DNA of 64,000 bases from Coniella vitis (GCA_011317545.1 WUJK01000007.1:2108001-2172000); one strand, 5' to 3'. Counted from the first letter of the stretch, positions 32,869 to 47,082 are shown. Translations and numbers: made by a program. Notes: generated by a model from the letters alone, not told the origin.

Positions 32869-35800
32869 TTGGCACGTCTTTCGCATAGTGTCAGGGTGGC
32901 CGAATCGTACGGTTTGATGGGACGATGACTCTTTCGACAGCTCAATATCAAAACTAGAGTCAAGTGCTTATGACTTGAAAGTCATTGTACAACCCGCAGT
33001 GAACTGCCTGGCTGATCCTCGGTTTTAGATACTGAGTTCAACGACGTCCAGACACTTCCTTTGAAGAGCGAGTTGTGGCCAATGAAGCGCTGTAATGCTA
33101 GGCCTAATACTTTCCCCTTCCACCTATGTCACGCTCACCTGGGTAAGAATGGCTCCTGGAATCTCAAGGCGCAATGACATTGGTGGAAGAGCAGTGTACC
33201 TTGCTCAAATTATGAAGATCCTGGTGACGAATCACAAATGCGTAATCTGAATCTGTAAGCACTGCGAATCATCTGACATCAGTGAGGCGAAGGGCAAGTG
33301 CTTCAAGTCCGAATTTCGCCAAGGCTATTCTAGGACTCTAGGAATCTAAGATTCACAAGGCTATCCCAGCGCTTCGTGTAAGTCAGAATATATGGAAGTG
33401 GACGGACGTGGTGGTTCTTACATGCTGAAGATGGGCTTGTTCTTAGAAATACTACATAGACCCCGGTTAGACCTATCTGTTGATCGACGAATTGTGGCTT
33501 GTACCGGGCTTATATTCCCCGCCGCCTTTTTTATGCATACAGGTTGGCAACACGAGTTGTCAAGACGTCTTGGAATTGCATTTGACAGCGCATTTGTCTC
33601 TTCGGTGCCCACTTATACAGAGATTTGTGGCTGTCCGCGCATTTGTAGAAGATAGATTTTGCCGTCACTTTGCGGGCTGTTCGATGTACTTGGGCATGAA
33701 GAGTGCTGCAATAGGAATGCACGCCGCCGCTTGATGTTTGAGGCTTGGTAAAGTGCTCGGGTGCCATGTTGGATTGTCTTCGCTTCTCTTCTTTGAATCC
33801 TACCCGTTTCCTTTCTTTCCATCTGCTTTCGGGAACGGAAATTTTGACCTACGGGTGCGATTCGAGCCTTTCACAATTGCTCTCCGTCAGTCCGGCTTGT
33901 TGGTGACAACTTGACCAAATGTATGCCCTTTGGTGGTGTTGATTAAGGTTTGTTTGTACAGCCTGACTATTACTATATTTCGAAGCACTCGCCACCCAAA
34001 AATGAGAGGTCGAGTCAAGCTTACTATGTAGCGCATTCGTCAAGCGACTTGACAGCCTGTCGACGAGGGAGTTTTGTGACGCCAGAATTACCCACAGTGG
34101 GGCCGAATCAGGTCGAAGACAGCCCAGCCCTGGTCTGGCTGCCTGGGGCGACCCGGCCATGCACCACGTACATAGTACGATGTGCACATATCTCTGTACT
34201 ATAACTATTGTACTGTGTGAAAGACACGGCATCAAACACGGTGCGCGTAAAGTGCTACTATGTAGACTATCACTATCAGGATTGTTGGAAAAGACGATTG
34301 CGAACCGGGTGCGACATGGGACTGATACAGACAGAGTGTGAGCATCAAGGAGAACGAGGGGAAACTGAGGGCGCAAGTTGCCAAGCTAGCCTCGACGTGT
34401 GACAGGAACTTTTTGATCAACAATAGCATGCACACGGGTAGAAAAGCTCGAGAACAATCAAAAGTTTGTCCACCAAGACGCTTGCAAGAGAAAACCGAGG
34501 ACGGAGAGAAAACAAAGGAGAGGAAGATGGCTGTCACATGACAAGGCAATGCTTGTCGTTGACACAAGTCTGGTGCACTGGAAAAACTGGCTACGATGGG
34601 AAGGAGTGTTCCGTTCATACATAGTAGTAGTAGTAGTAGTGATGGAGGGCCCAGCCCAAACGCGGAACGCGGCATGTGCGGGGGATGCTATGTATCCGGA
34701 CCCCAGCACGTACCAGCCAAGGAAAGTTTTTAGCGCGTTTGGAAACGGCGAACCCTGGCCCCATCATAACCCCATCGGATTTTTTGCCAATCGCAATCTT
34801 TGGGCACAACATTTGACATGTATCCAACACACAACTTGCCTTTTGGGAGTGAAACAACAACACGTATGGCTGCCCACAGCTACGGGGTGCGGCACGCGCC
34901 TTCAAAAAGAGGTTCCCTCACCGTGCAACTACACCGAATCATGTGCTGGCCACAACAGCGGTTTGCTGGATAGCACTGCTTGGGGAGGGAATCGCGCATC
35001 CTGTACTATGAAAGTATTCAAGTAGTATAGTATACATAGTAGGGGAAAGGCTGCAGTATCTGCTCCCACTGCCGTATTCCATAGCAGACAGTCGAGCACT
35101 CACGAGTGACGTGCACATGTGTTTCTCAGGGCTGTCCACTTGCATTGCTCTGTATATCTTATCTGTACAACTTGGCACAATATAAGCAAAATACTCAAAC
35201 GCGACTGGAACCATATTCGCCCGACATCATAGTATAACGTGCTTGGATTAGTGGAGGCATGTGACGGGTGCTGTGCTGGTCACTATGTAGCTTAACGGGT
35301 TGTGCGAGTACTGAGCGATCACTGTAAGCTTACTTGCTACTACTATGAATGTGCTGTACTTGCCTTGCACAGTATTGTGACGACAGATACTAATGGCAGC
35401 CTTAAAGCCCCGAGGACAGTGGCCGTGAGCAGCTGCAGGCCTGAGCATACTTGTACTATGTACACACCTACCAGTAAATAACATAGCCCAAAAATCTGTT
35501 ATTACAGTTTGGGCGGTGCAATACGCCAATACCTCACACAAATCTCTGCCCTTGGGCTTGCAACCCCCTCCCCAAAACTTCGTCCTGGCGGCACCAAACC
35601 CCAGAACCTGGAACCCTGCCCACACTTCTAGCCCAACCCTGCTGCTGCTGCAGCGGCCAAAACAGGATCGACCTATCCTTCCACTTACTTGTCCCCCAGA
35701 CAGGCAAAAAAAAAATTCGAGCCTCTCTTTCTCTTCTCTCCCACCAACCCTCCTCGGATCACCGAAATCCATCTACCTCACCACCCTTTCCCCTAGGAAC

Positions 35801-36446
35801 AGGACGTGGTAGAATATTTTCATTGTCCTTTTTAATCCACTTGGACTGGACTCTGCAGGTCAAGGAATTCATTTTCCCTCGACTTGTCCTTTCTCCACTC
35901 CATCCGCCTGTCTCGTCTCGCCCTTCTCTTGGATCGCGGACGGACCACCCATCACCGGCCATCCCCCCCATCACCCACCATCATCGTGGGTACACTCCAA
36001 GCCGACGCACCGCGCGCTCGTTCTTGGCTGAGTCGATCGACGACATCCTCGCCTTACCTTCCGCGCGACCAGGCTGCTACGCCTTCCGCTTGACCTTCGA
36101 TTCTTGACGGCGACCTAGCGTCCCCAAGGCAAAAAAGGTAGAAACCCTGCGCCGCCCTTCACTTTATTCAATCACCCAGTTCCGCCCGACGGTGACTCGT
36201 CAGTCGTCAACACAACGGCAGCGCCTTTTCCCTCCTTGCACGCAAGTGCTCTTCAACCTGTCACTGCCGACCTCCAGTCACTGCTCTTGCTGTGTCAAGC
36301 ACACATCTCGTACACACAAGTCAGCGGGCTTGATAGCTGCACCACACACAAGCCCCCCAAGCATCTTGCGATCGGAGAGCCTTATCTCCGGCCATCAGTG
36401 CGAACCTCTCATTGACATATTCCTAGAAGAAGTATCGACTTGACAT
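32869..36446. other. 3.6-kb region without a recognisable gene; eIF4G promoter and leader
   Basis: Open frames here are short and conflicting. Six dispersed TACTATGTA-type elements cluster at 34022-35462. A strongly pyrimidine-rich tract runs from about 35560 to 35790 and continues in patches to the eIF4G start, typical of fungal core promoters and long leaders of translation genes. Several upstream ATGs in the last 600 bases could form upstream ORFs if transcription begins near 35800 (inference). Confidence 0.5.
34622..34640. repeat. TAG trinucleotide microsatellite
   Basis: About six TAG units that grow directly out of the dispersed element TACATAGTA at 34618-34626. Confidence 0.9.
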
Positions 36447-39400
36447 ATGACTTCCACTGCAAGTCAGCCATCCACCACCCCGGCATCGAACCAATCTGCT
36501 GCTGCGACAGCATTTTCGTATGCCTCTGCAGCTGGCACCACGAAGAAATCTTCCCCGACACCGCTAGTCGTCACCGGTGCCAATCCTCCCTCGATGGCCA
36601 GCTCCTCAATCGTTCCGCCTCATAATGCCAAGTCTGACTCTGCTTCCAATATGAACGGAGCACGCCAGTCAGTTTCCCCAGCCGTCCCGACCATCGCCAA
36701 CGGCACCTCTAGCCTGAATGGAGATGCGGTCAGCCATGGCCGCAATGGCTCTGTCACCATAGCTGCTCCAGGCAACAATGGCTATGGCCCCAAGTCTGCA
36801 GGCTCCAACATACAGTTTGGCTACGACAAGACCCCCCAGCCTGCCCAAGCCCAACCCATCAGTATCGCGGGTCGCATTCCTTCGCCTGCGCAGAGCCCGT
36901 CGCCCATCCCACAGCCATCTGCCAGCGGTGGCAAGCCCGGTGCTACAGACAATTCATTCAAGATTGGCAGCTTCCCCAACGATGGCGACGTAAGTATTTC
37001 ATCCATAGGCACAGCACCCATCTGCCATTTGTGTCGACTCGCTTTTCAATGTGCTAGTAGGTCATACTGATAGATGTTCTTGCACAGCGTATGGCCATGC
37101 GCCCTCCCAATTCCATGCAAATGTCAATTCACAACAGGAGAGACTCGTCAGTCTCACAGCAGAGTGACATGGGTCATCACGGAGGCCCTGGATCCAACCG
37201 TGGCGGTTTTGGTCAGGGCGGCCGTGGCCGTGGCTACAACCCTCAGTTCAACAACTCCCAGATGGGTGGACAGCCCGGATATCCTCCGGTCGCAAACAGC
37301 CAGTACTCTCGTGGACCTCACAACCAGGGCCGTGGCGGCATGGCTGCACCAAACTATGGTCGCGGCGGCATGGCGTATCCTAACTCACCTCAGCCGGCAC
37401 GGGGCAGTCCTGCCATGCCCCATGCCATGCCTGGTCAGGGCACGCCCAACATGAACGCCGCGATACCTGTTCCTTCGCCGCATGCCACATATGCTCATCA
37501 ATACGGTCCACCCATGAGCGGTGCCGGCTTCCAACAAGTAAAGACCCCATTTTCGCAAGACAATACTTTTTCTTTGAGTCAAAAAAAATCAAACAAGAAG
37601 AAGACAGCTCGCTTGGGTTCCGAGAACAGACAACTCCGGCAGCAGCATTCTTCTAACCATTCATTTCAAGATTTCTCCAGCAAACCTGGTCGCTTGAGTA
37701 AGCGACAGGGCTCTACGGCAGACCACCACGGCCGCCCAACCCGCGGCCGCAGCCTGCTTCATGAACACCAAATGCCGCCTCCCTCCTCTCCCATCTCGCA
37801 AGGCCCCGTCCTGGACCTCAGACCGGGGCCAGAGGGCTTTGATCGCGTTAAAAATTTGTTGCTGACACAGTCCACACAGAGCTACGGTTTTCCCGCGCCG
37901 TTTGACCCTAGCAGGCCCTCTTTCATGCCTGTGCCTCCCTACAACGCCCCAATGTACCCACCAGGCTCCCCTGCGCCAGGCCCCTACGCTCATCCCTACG
38001 GCGCTCCATACCCTGCGCCGACTGGGCAACCCATGTCTCGCAATAACTCTCAGATATCGGCAGACCGCCCTGGGTCTAGCACCGGCAACCAGGGTTCCAT
38101 GGGCTTTTCCGCCCCTCCACAGGCTCAAAAGGGCCCTGTTATCGCGTCCTCTACGCCTTCTAACCAGTTTGTGCGGCCCAAGAGCAAGGCCATTGCCATC
38201 AGAAACCCGGCCGGCGAGACCATTGATCTCAAGTCGCTGAAGGCACCAGCATCTCCAGCCCCAAGCACTCAGCAATCCAAGACTCCTCCTGTCATTGCTT
38301 CGACCCCAACGCCGCCTCCCAAGGCGGGAACGCCTTCTGCACACAGTCGGAACGAGAGCACTTCGCACGCCAAACCTGAAGACATCAAAGCGGCTTTCAT
38401 GAATGCAGTCCACAAGTCCAAGGAGGAGGATATCGTGAACCCCGAGGACAAGGTCACGGCTCAAGAAGAGGCTAAGGCTGCCGCCGACGAGAAGGAGGTT
38501 GAAGAGGCCCTTACTTCCACTGAGCCCGAGACCGTGGAGGTGAAGGCTGTCGAGGCGACGGAGGTTAAGACGGAGGTCGAGCCACAACCCGAAGTTGCCA
38601 AGACTGAGACCGAGACCGAGACCGAGACTGATATCAAGACCGAGACCAAGCCCGAGGAACCTCAGGACAAGACTGTCGAACCGGGAGCCCCACAGCAGCC
38701 TTGGGAGACCGATGATGAGTACATGGACCGAGTTGTTCGCGAAATCGAAGAAGAGGATGCTCGCAGAGAGGCAGAGCAGGCCGAAATTACTGCAAAGAAG
38801 GCAACCGAGAAAGAGGCTGCAAAGAAAAAGGCTGATGAAGAGCGTGCTGCCGCCTCTGCTGATAATGATCGCAAACTGCGTGAACAGGAACGGGAGATGG
38901 AGCGCCTGGAAGAGGAGAAGGAAAAGGCTCGAGAGCGGGCTGAAGCTACTGGCGAGAGCAACGCGTCTGTTGCTGAGCTATTGGCTGGCAAGATTTCGGA
39001 CCTCACGGGTTCACAGAAGAAGGACGCCTCCAGTGGCGTGGGCTCTGCAGCGGACAAGCTCTCTAAGCTCACTATCAACAGCTCTCGGGATGCCACCTCT
39101 CCTGGACCTTCATCCGCGAAATCCACCGGCAAGGATCGTAGACCCGCAGCTCTCAATTTGGCACCTCTGAAGACCGGCAGCGTCGAGGCGCCACCTCCGA
39201 GCGCAGCTATGCAGGCCCTCAAGTCAGCGCGCTTCCTCACAATCAAGGACGAAATCAAGTACCCAGTCGGTATTGCTAGCCCCAACCCAGCGACCAATGC
39301 TGCGGCTGCCAAGAAGGGTGGGTCTTTCAAGTATGACTCGGCATTCTTGCTGCAGTTCCAGAAAGTATTCACGGAGCAGCCTTCCGTTGAGTTCTCTCAG

Positions 39401-41281
39401 CAGGTCAAGGCTTTGATTGGTGATTCAGATGGCTCGCGATCTGCTTCCACTAGAGGCTCGGGCGCTGGTCAAGTGCGTCAAGGATCTAAGTCATCCGGGG
39501 GAGCTTTTGGCTCGTTCACACAACCATCTGGAAAGCCTCTTCCTCCGGGTACCACATCGGACCAACGATTTGCCATGTCGCAAGGGCAGATGCCGCGTCC
39601 TGCCATGGGTGGTCCACTGGCCTCGTTTGGTCGTGGCGGTGCCTTTCCTGGTCCCAGCAACATGACCACGCGGCAGTCATCCAGCTTGGGTCTTTCTGCT
39701 TCCAGGACCGGAAGCAGAAATCAAAACAACCGTGGCGGTAGCAAGCCAGGCAAGGGCTTCAATACTCAGAATGAAGCTAAGCTCAACCAGACTATGCCTC
39801 TTACGCAAGGAATGGATCTCAAGCCTATCGTCACTACATCTACTGGATGGAAGCCAATGAGCTTGACCCGAAATGCCCAGGCAGGTGCTGCGCCAAGTGG
39901 TCTGCTAGACCCTGAAACTGTCCAGCGCAAGGTCAAGGCAGCCCTCAACAAAATGACACCAGAAAACTTCGACAAGATTTCGGATCAAATTCTTCAGATT
40001 GCTGCGCAATCCAAGGATGAGCAAGATGGACGCACTTTGAGACAGGTCATCCAGCTTACGTTTGAAAAGGCTACCGATGAAGCCCACTGGGCCGCCATGT
40101 ACGCCAAGTTCTGCAAGCGCATGCTGGAGACTATGAGCCCCGAAGTCAAGGATGTTACCATTACCGACAAGAATGGCAACGTCGTCAGTGGTGGCGCCCT
40201 TTTCCGCAAGTACCTGCTCAATCGTTGTCAAGAAGACTTCGAGCGTGGCTGGAATGTCGACTTGCCCGAACCCAAGGAGGGCGAATCCAAGGAGACCGCC
40301 CTGATGTCCGACGAATATTACAAGGTTATGGCTGTCAAGCGGCGTGGTCTTGGTCTCGTGCAATTTATTGGTGAACTTTTCAAGCTCGGCATGCTCACGG
40401 AGCGCATCATGCACGAGTGTGTGCGCAAGCTTCTTGACTTTAAGGAAGAACCCGATGAGGCTGAAATCGAGTCGCTGACGAAGCTGTTGCGTACTATTGG
40501 TGCCAACCTGGACAGTACTGAAAAGGGCACAGCCATGATGAACGCTTACTTTGAGCGTATTTCGACCCTTGTTGAGACGGAGCTGCCCAGCCGTCTCAAG
40601 TTCATGCTTCTGGACATCATCGACTTGCGCAAGGCCAAGTGGGAGTCCAAGGATGGCCCTAAGGGTCCAAAGACGCTTGAGGAGATCCGTGCAGACGTAA
40701 GTGATCTGTTTCCCCCATGTTGACTCAACTAGGATCATATACTAATCCTAAATAGGCTGAGGCCGCAGCTGCAGCAAAGGCCGCCGAGGCCTCGCGAACC
40801 AGTGCTCGCAACCAGCCCGGCGGTCGTGGGTCTCAATATGGCCGCGGCGATGCGCGCACCTCATACGGAAACTTCCACCCACCTGCTTCTAACACTGTCG
40901 GCATGGACGATCTTCGTCGCCTCAAGGGTCAAACCTCACGAGCTGCTAGCGGCAACGTTACCCTGGGCCCAACAGCCAATTTCAACTCTCGCAGCAGCAG
41001 CGGTCGCAGACTAGGTCCTGGTGGTGCCCTGACCCGCGGTAACGAGGACTCTGCAGCCTCGTCCCGCACTGGTACCCCGCCCACTCAGGCATCCGTCAAC
41101 GCTTTCGCGTAAGTCCATCCAAAACAAGTTTGAAGATCGTCTCCAAGAAGACCACATGAGTTAACTGTTCTATAGCGCCCTTGCCAACATGCCCGGTGAA
41201 TCGGAGAACCCGGCCTCGCCTCCATCCACAGCAGCGTCACCTGCGCTTAACCACGCAAACCCTGACCCTTCTGCGCAGTAA
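36447..41281 (+). CDS. Translation initiation factor eIF4G
   Basis: Scaffold of the cap-binding complex, joining eIF4E, eIF4A, poly(A)-binding protein and eIF3. Exons 36447-36989, 37088-40696, 40756-41108 and 41176-41281 give 1536 aa. The N-terminal 500 residues are Ser/Pro/Gly-rich with RGG-like patches (GQGGRGRGYN, RGGMAAPNYGRGGM). A Glu-rich middle includes a Thr-Glu dipeptide run near residue 690. A long charged helix precedes the eIF4E-binding area; the SFKYDSAFLLQFQKVFTEQP segment is typical of fungal eIF4G. The MIF4G domain runs from about 1123 to 1365 (TVQRKVKAALNKMTPENFDK and AKFCKRML). The C-terminal RS/RG tail (RGSQYGRGDARTSYGNF) lacks the extra animal domains. Residues encoded by about 37538-37770 are unusually Lys/Ser-rich and could include an unrecognised intron. 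Confidence 0.92.
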
Positions 41282-42434
41282 AGAGGCTTACTGGTCCTTT
41301 TCCAATCCACTTACGAACCATGCATTAGAGTATTATCGCACATCTAGACTGGGCTGGCGGTTTCTGCATTTGCGGCTGGGGGAAAAACACATCTCTAAAA
41401 GTTGACCGAATTTTCACATTTCAAGATACCTTAGCGGCATAGACGTATGGCTTGTCCGCAACCGAATTGGACGAGTTTACTTCTTTCTGTTTTTGATCCT
41501 TTGATTCCCGGGTTCTGCTCTGGATGCTTCCCCATTTTATCCTTTGTATGGAACCCTTGTTGATGCTGCTTGGTCCTTCACACCAGACGAGAAGTACTCA
41601 CGTCGACAATGTACAAGAATGCACAAGTTATGAAGGACACGATGGGATGCTGGCGACGAAAAAAAAAAAAATTGTGCCCTTGGGTGAATCATCACACCAC
41701 AGCATCACAAGATCCAATATTCCGAAGGCTTAGTTTGTGAATGTTATGAAGGAGCAAGCTGTTTGCTCCAAACATCTGAGTGGTTGATGCCTTGCTTTGC
41801 TGGTAACAGGCTAGTTGCGTGGCCTCTGTCCTGGGAAAGGCTTATCGGCCTGTTTTCCTAGGCTCAAGCGAACTGGGGATAGGTCAAGTCCCTCTGCGAG
41901 ATGACGAAGGCCCCTCGTGTACATCATTTCGACTTCCGCACCTAATATGGAGAGGTAGCTAGCTGTTGTAGAGGGCATTTAACCACCCACATTCTACCAG
42001 AAAATGCAGAGGCGTTCTTTGCTTGCTTGCAGTGTTTTAGTATAGGACCAACATGTTGTTTGACAATCAGAAATGGATTGAATGTCTGTCTCAGATGACC
42101 GAGTGATTTTCTGACAAGGACTGCGAAAAAGGACGAGCGAGGAGCTCGAGTTTAGTTACTCAACCTAGAAACGTTCCTTAGCCAACGTTGTAAGCCAACA
42201 GAAGACATACAATGCTTGATATATAAATATGTGGTATCAAGTCAATGGCCCTTTCTTCACATCGCGATGCTTGACTTGAAACTCACTTTGTCACCAACGC
42301 CGAGTACAAAACAATAGCAGCGGCAAATCATCAGTCCTATGCTTCTTCAATAAAAAGGCAGAAAGCCAAAACAACCGGCTAATCAAAGATTACAGCAAAT
42401 CTTGGCAGTGCCTATGCTTGTTCAGGCTATCCAT
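41282..42434. other. Intergenic, convergent 3' regions
   Basis: 1.15 kb between the convergent ends of eIF4G and POL1. There is an A-run at about 41660-41671 and AT-rich sequence. No gene is supported. Confidence 0.5.
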
Positions 42435-45400
42435 TCAGGCTACTGTGAAGCCCAATTTCGCAAAGAGGTTGTCCATCGCAACCCACTGCCTACCACACTT
42501 ATCTAGGTATCGGTCGACTACGCCTTTGAGCGTGCCAAATCTCACACGGTTGTGTTCCGCCAGCGTTGAGACCTTGTCCTTCATATCCCTCTCAGCAATA
42601 CCAGCCTCTGCCTTGCTCGCACTGCTTTCGGCTTTCGCCTTCGCCTTATCAACATCAAACAGGCTGGCAAAGTAGACGAGCTGGTTGTAGATATCCCGCT
42701 CCGAATACTCGTATCGCATGTGGCCCAGACAATCTCGTGCAAGGCCCTTGGGCCCTAGACATCGACTACCATAGACGCTCATCTGCCGTGTACGATTGCT
42801 GCAGCTGCTGTCGTCGCACACTAACCAGCCTTCGTAATACCGCGCCGTTGTCGTGCGGATGGTATGCTCAACCTGTGCAACCACCGATAAAGTAGACATG
42901 ATGGCGCCACACAAGCCACAAGACAAGCCAGCAGGGGTGACGTGGTTGGAGCTTTCAATGAGGCCTTCAAAGGTGGACGTGGTTCTGCACGAGCGGCAGC
43001 GTAGTTCGAGGCGAGTACAGTCACGGAACCGCACCTCGTCAGGGATTTGAGACTCGAGAGGATGTATCTCGAGATCGTTGTTGTTGCCACTCGATGCATT
43101 GTTTGTGTTGGTATATCGGCGCAAATCCAAGCCTAAGCACTCAGCAAGTTGCGCGGTTGAGGTGCCTTCAATATTGGCACACAGACGCTCCACAGGCGGG
43201 AAAATCTGTTTGCCAATGTACCATTCAACATCAGGCGCCAGACCTGAGTCAGCCTTGAGAACATCCTGGGGGGTATACGCTCGCTTCGCAACAGTTTCCG
43301 ATCCCTTGCTGTCACCAGTGATAATGTATGAAATGACGTCGCCCTTCCTCACAGTCTTGCCTCTTGCAAGCTCGCGCAGCGCCACTTGAACTTGAGGCAT
43401 TGTGTCTGCATTCGGGTATTCTTTGGGAGCCTTTCCGAGTTGCGTAAAGATGATGTATTTTTGGGCTGGGATAGCTTGTTCTCGCATCTTGCTTGCTGTC
43501 TCTCGCAAGTATTCGTGAATACGTTGAATGGACACTTCAGTGTCCTCGCCAGAGAGAATCTCGTTCAAAAGGCGGCTGGATATCTCTTTTGATAGAGCAC
43601 AGTACTCTCGCCTCTTCATGTCGAGACCCTTGACTTCCATCTTCTCTATAAATTTGCCATCAGCTTCAATGAGATTGATGGCAGCATATTTCTTCTTGGC
43701 TTGAAGGAGAATGCGTCTAAAGACATTGTCAATGTCAATCTCCAAGAGTCTGTAACGCTCATTGACGGCTTTTTTGAAGTCTTGGCCGACACCGAAGGCG
43801 TCTTGCACATTGTCCACGTTGGCATTGATCATAACCGAGTCAGTATCACCATAGATGACCTGAAGCGATTTGCTTTCGGCGAGTTCCTTGGTGCTCCGCA
43901 GGATCTCGCGACCCTTGTAGGTCGTCAGAACAGCTAGAGGGCGAGCATAGAATCTTGACTTGGTGTAGCCCAAGCACCCATACATGGAGTTGGCAGTCAA
44001 CTTCAATGCGAGCTGCTTGATGTCCCAGGTGGCCAGTTCCTCTGCCGTGGCATTCTTGGCTTTCATCAAGTTCTTCACTTGCCGCCGACGGCTGACAAGG
44101 CTGGCAATAAGTCTGGGTAACACGCCTTGTTCCTGTTCTTCCGGAACCTCTGGCACGGTCTCTTCATCTTCGGACTGTGAAATTGTAAGTACCACTCCAA
44201 GTCTAGTGCCTCCTGAGGTATTTTTCTTACCAGCGATGTTCGATCAACTGTAGTGAAACATATGTTGAACTCTTGTATGATAGATGGATATAGTGAGTTG
44301 AAGTCCATGACCAAAACGAACTTGTCGTAGAGTCCACGCTCCGGTTCAAAGACCAGACCTCCTTTATACTTGTCCTTCTTCTTGCCCTCACCGCTCCCTT
44401 CTTCGTGCTCCTCTTCCACTCGTTGTCGACCACGGAATGTCTGCTTGTCGGGACAGATGTATTTATTGCGGTGAAACTCGTGTAGCAGAATGTATTCGTT
44501 TCTCTCAGCACGAGTGCCAGTAAGCGTTCTCGCCCAGGAGTTACCCGCTAGATTCGTCAGGACTTTAGTCAGTGGCAACAGTTGCACCTTCAAAGCAAGG
44601 GCCGTGATGAAATACGTGTCTGTCTCGACATGAGAGACATAGTCCAGAAGCCCATCCTTGGTAGTTGCCCAAGTCTTCAAAGCGGCTTCATTGTCAATAT
44701 CTCGCCGCTTGTTGTTTCCAGAGAGGTAAAGGTTGCACATTTCAGCCAAACTCCAGGTAGAACATTTATACATGGCCGACTTTCCAGCATCGTTGGCAAG
44801 ATCGCAGAGTAGTCGGCCAGCAATAATTTGACGTTCTGCGAAAACATTGCCGCCGACTTTTCCGATCGACGAGGGCCATTGAGCACGTCGGAGCCTCCCA
44901 AGACGTGACCATTGAGGGACTTTCTTTTCGTGTAAGCGGTTTAGAAGAATTGAGTAGTCCACACCCTCAAGTTGGTGGCCCAAAATCACATCAGGATCAA
45001 CGACATTGACTTGAGCCAAGAAGAACGCCAACATTTCAGTTTCTTGTTTCATGGGTTTCACGAGTCCCATTTTCCGACTTTTTGCAGCTTGTTCAAAGCC
45101 CATGGGAAACGAGCTTCCATTGGGACGAATGAGAGTGAACGTCCGACAGGGCAGTTTGTCGGCTGGGGTGGTGTCACTGAGAGAAACATTCTCGTATATT
45201 CTGGCGCTGATAGCCAGAATCTCTTGCTTGTTGTCCTTAGCATTGAACGTGGTTCGCATTGCCACACTCATCAGTGTCAGGGGGGGGACATCAAGGTTGT
45301 CAGAGTCGCTTAGGGTAGATATCATGTTGGGGTGTTCCACAAGGACATCGAGCCTACTGTACGATGCATTCTTCAGTGTGCTGAAGTCAGCATCTTCGAT

Positions 45401-47082
45401 TTTGAGCCAACATGGCCCCATGATGTTCTTCCAAAGAACAAACTGTTCAAACAACGCGGTGTTGGTTCCAAAGACATGCGAGAATGTCTCGCCGCCTGAG
45501 CCGGTATCGAGTTGAGGTTCTTTAACGTGTTAGCTCTAGTCAGAGTTGTTGACCTTCGGAAGACTTACTAGTGTACGGATAGAGGAGTTTCATGTATTGC
45601 CCTTCTTTAGGAATGTTTGGTAGCTCGAAGGCATACTTTCTTGTGCAACCTTTGATCTTGAACATGCCAACATCCATTTTTGTCATGAGTGTATCGACCT
45701 CGGCGTAGACATCCATCATGCCAACTTTATCTGTAGTCTCGGCTCCATTGACAACTCGGTATTTGCGAGGTAAGAAGTAAAGTTTTCTCAAGATATTGTC
45801 TACCTTGACGAAACAACTGAAGTAGGACTTCGTTTTCTTGTTCAAAACTTTGCCAAATAAGCACAGGCTTCCACCAACTTCAGTGTAGTCGGTCCAGAAC
45901 ATGTTAATGCTACCGTCTTCCTCAATTGCATCTTGATAGTTGATTTTGTTGATGTCTCTTGGTTCAGCTGGCGAGCTACTGATGACGTTGAGGCTCGAAT
46001 GGATGTTGTTCCATGCTGAAGGGTCCACGGACGATTCCGCCGCGCTTTTATTCGCGGAGGAATTGGTAGGACTCGGGTGAGGTTCAGCCTTGATTGTCAT
46101 TTTGGGCAACCTGGCTGCGGAGAGATTGACACTAGCCGTGTTGATGGCGCCAGCATGTGCAACTTCCATCATATCATCATCTTCATCGTCCTCGGCTTCG
46201 CTGTCAGCTCTCAGTCTTGACATACGCTCTGCTACCTTGAGCGTAGGAGACGAGGGCGCCGGATCGCTTGCAGGGACACGAGTCGTCGATGTGAGTTCGG
46301 GGAGACATTCATCCTCATCCATGGGCATGTAAGTAACGTCATTGTCGTCAACCGAGGGACGGTTGGTGTCGAGAGCGGGAAGAGCATCATCGCTGATTTT
46401 GACTTTCTTGAGTGCAGGTCTTTGTACCTCGCGAACAGGTGAGGGGATACGAGCTCGACGTCTCTCAGTTGATCTATCTCTCTTCTTGGATTGTCGTGGG
46501 ATGTTTGCCGGTATGTTTCGGTCGACTTCTCCTAGCAGGCTAGCAAGAAACTGCTCATCCTCTTCCGTCTTCACTACCTGATATGCTTATTAGCGTCCGC
46601 TCATTGTTCTCAGAAAATCCTTTCCTCACTTTTGCCTTTGCTTGGGTATTTGCAGCCCCTTTGGTGAAGAAGTCACTGATATTTCTGTCGGTCGCATCAC
46701 GCTTTGCCTGATTCTCTTCGCGCTGCGTCTTGGCTTTAATTGTGCATTAGCAAATATATCGGTGGGAAAATTGTCCATGAGGCGACTCACATTTCTTTGA
46801 GCCTTTACCATGGACCGGCAAATCTTCCTCGCTATCGGACTGGTAAACATGAACGCGATCCCACTCTTCGCGGCCGTCGTCTGCGTAGCCTTCGCCATTG
46901 TCATCCACCACGAAATCGTCCTGATTTAGGCGGTTCCGCACAATCGTCTTGTAGCTATCTTCGTCCACTTCCTCGTAAAGATCTTGGACATCCTCAACCT
47001 CGTATGAATCAAAGGTCTTCTTCCCGGATTTGCGTAGAGCCGCGAGCTCGGCGAGCTTCGCGCGCTTGTCGGTTCTGGGCAT
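42435..47082 (-). CDS. POL1: DNA polymerase alpha catalytic subunit
   Basis: Family B replicative polymerase that extends primase RNA primers. Exons 46791-47082, 46630-46733, 45569-46577, 44231-45519 and 42435-44174 give 1477 aa; yeast Pol1 has 1468. The N-terminus has the DNA_pol_alpha_N pattern (KLAELAALRKSGKKTFDSYE). GETFSHVFGTNTALFEQFVL begins the conserved core. Motif A is MDFNSLYPSIIQEFN near residue 874, motif B KLTANSMYGCLG near 959 and motif C YGDTDSV near 1006. Two Cys clusters in the C-terminal 200 residues (CRSC...CGLC and CDDSSC...C...C) form the zinc/B-subunit-binding module. Introns are 49-57 bases. The start is the ATG opening the conserved N-terminal helix. It is divergent from the PPR gene. 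Confidence 0.97.

Noticed and set aside
37661..38587. 308-aa minus-strand frame
   Set aside because: Antisense shadow of eIF4G, with Leu/Arg bias that reflects the complement of Gln/Ser/Pro codons.
39905..40738. 277-aa minus-strand frame
   Set aside because: Antisense to the eIF4G MIF4G domain, which is clearly the coding strand.
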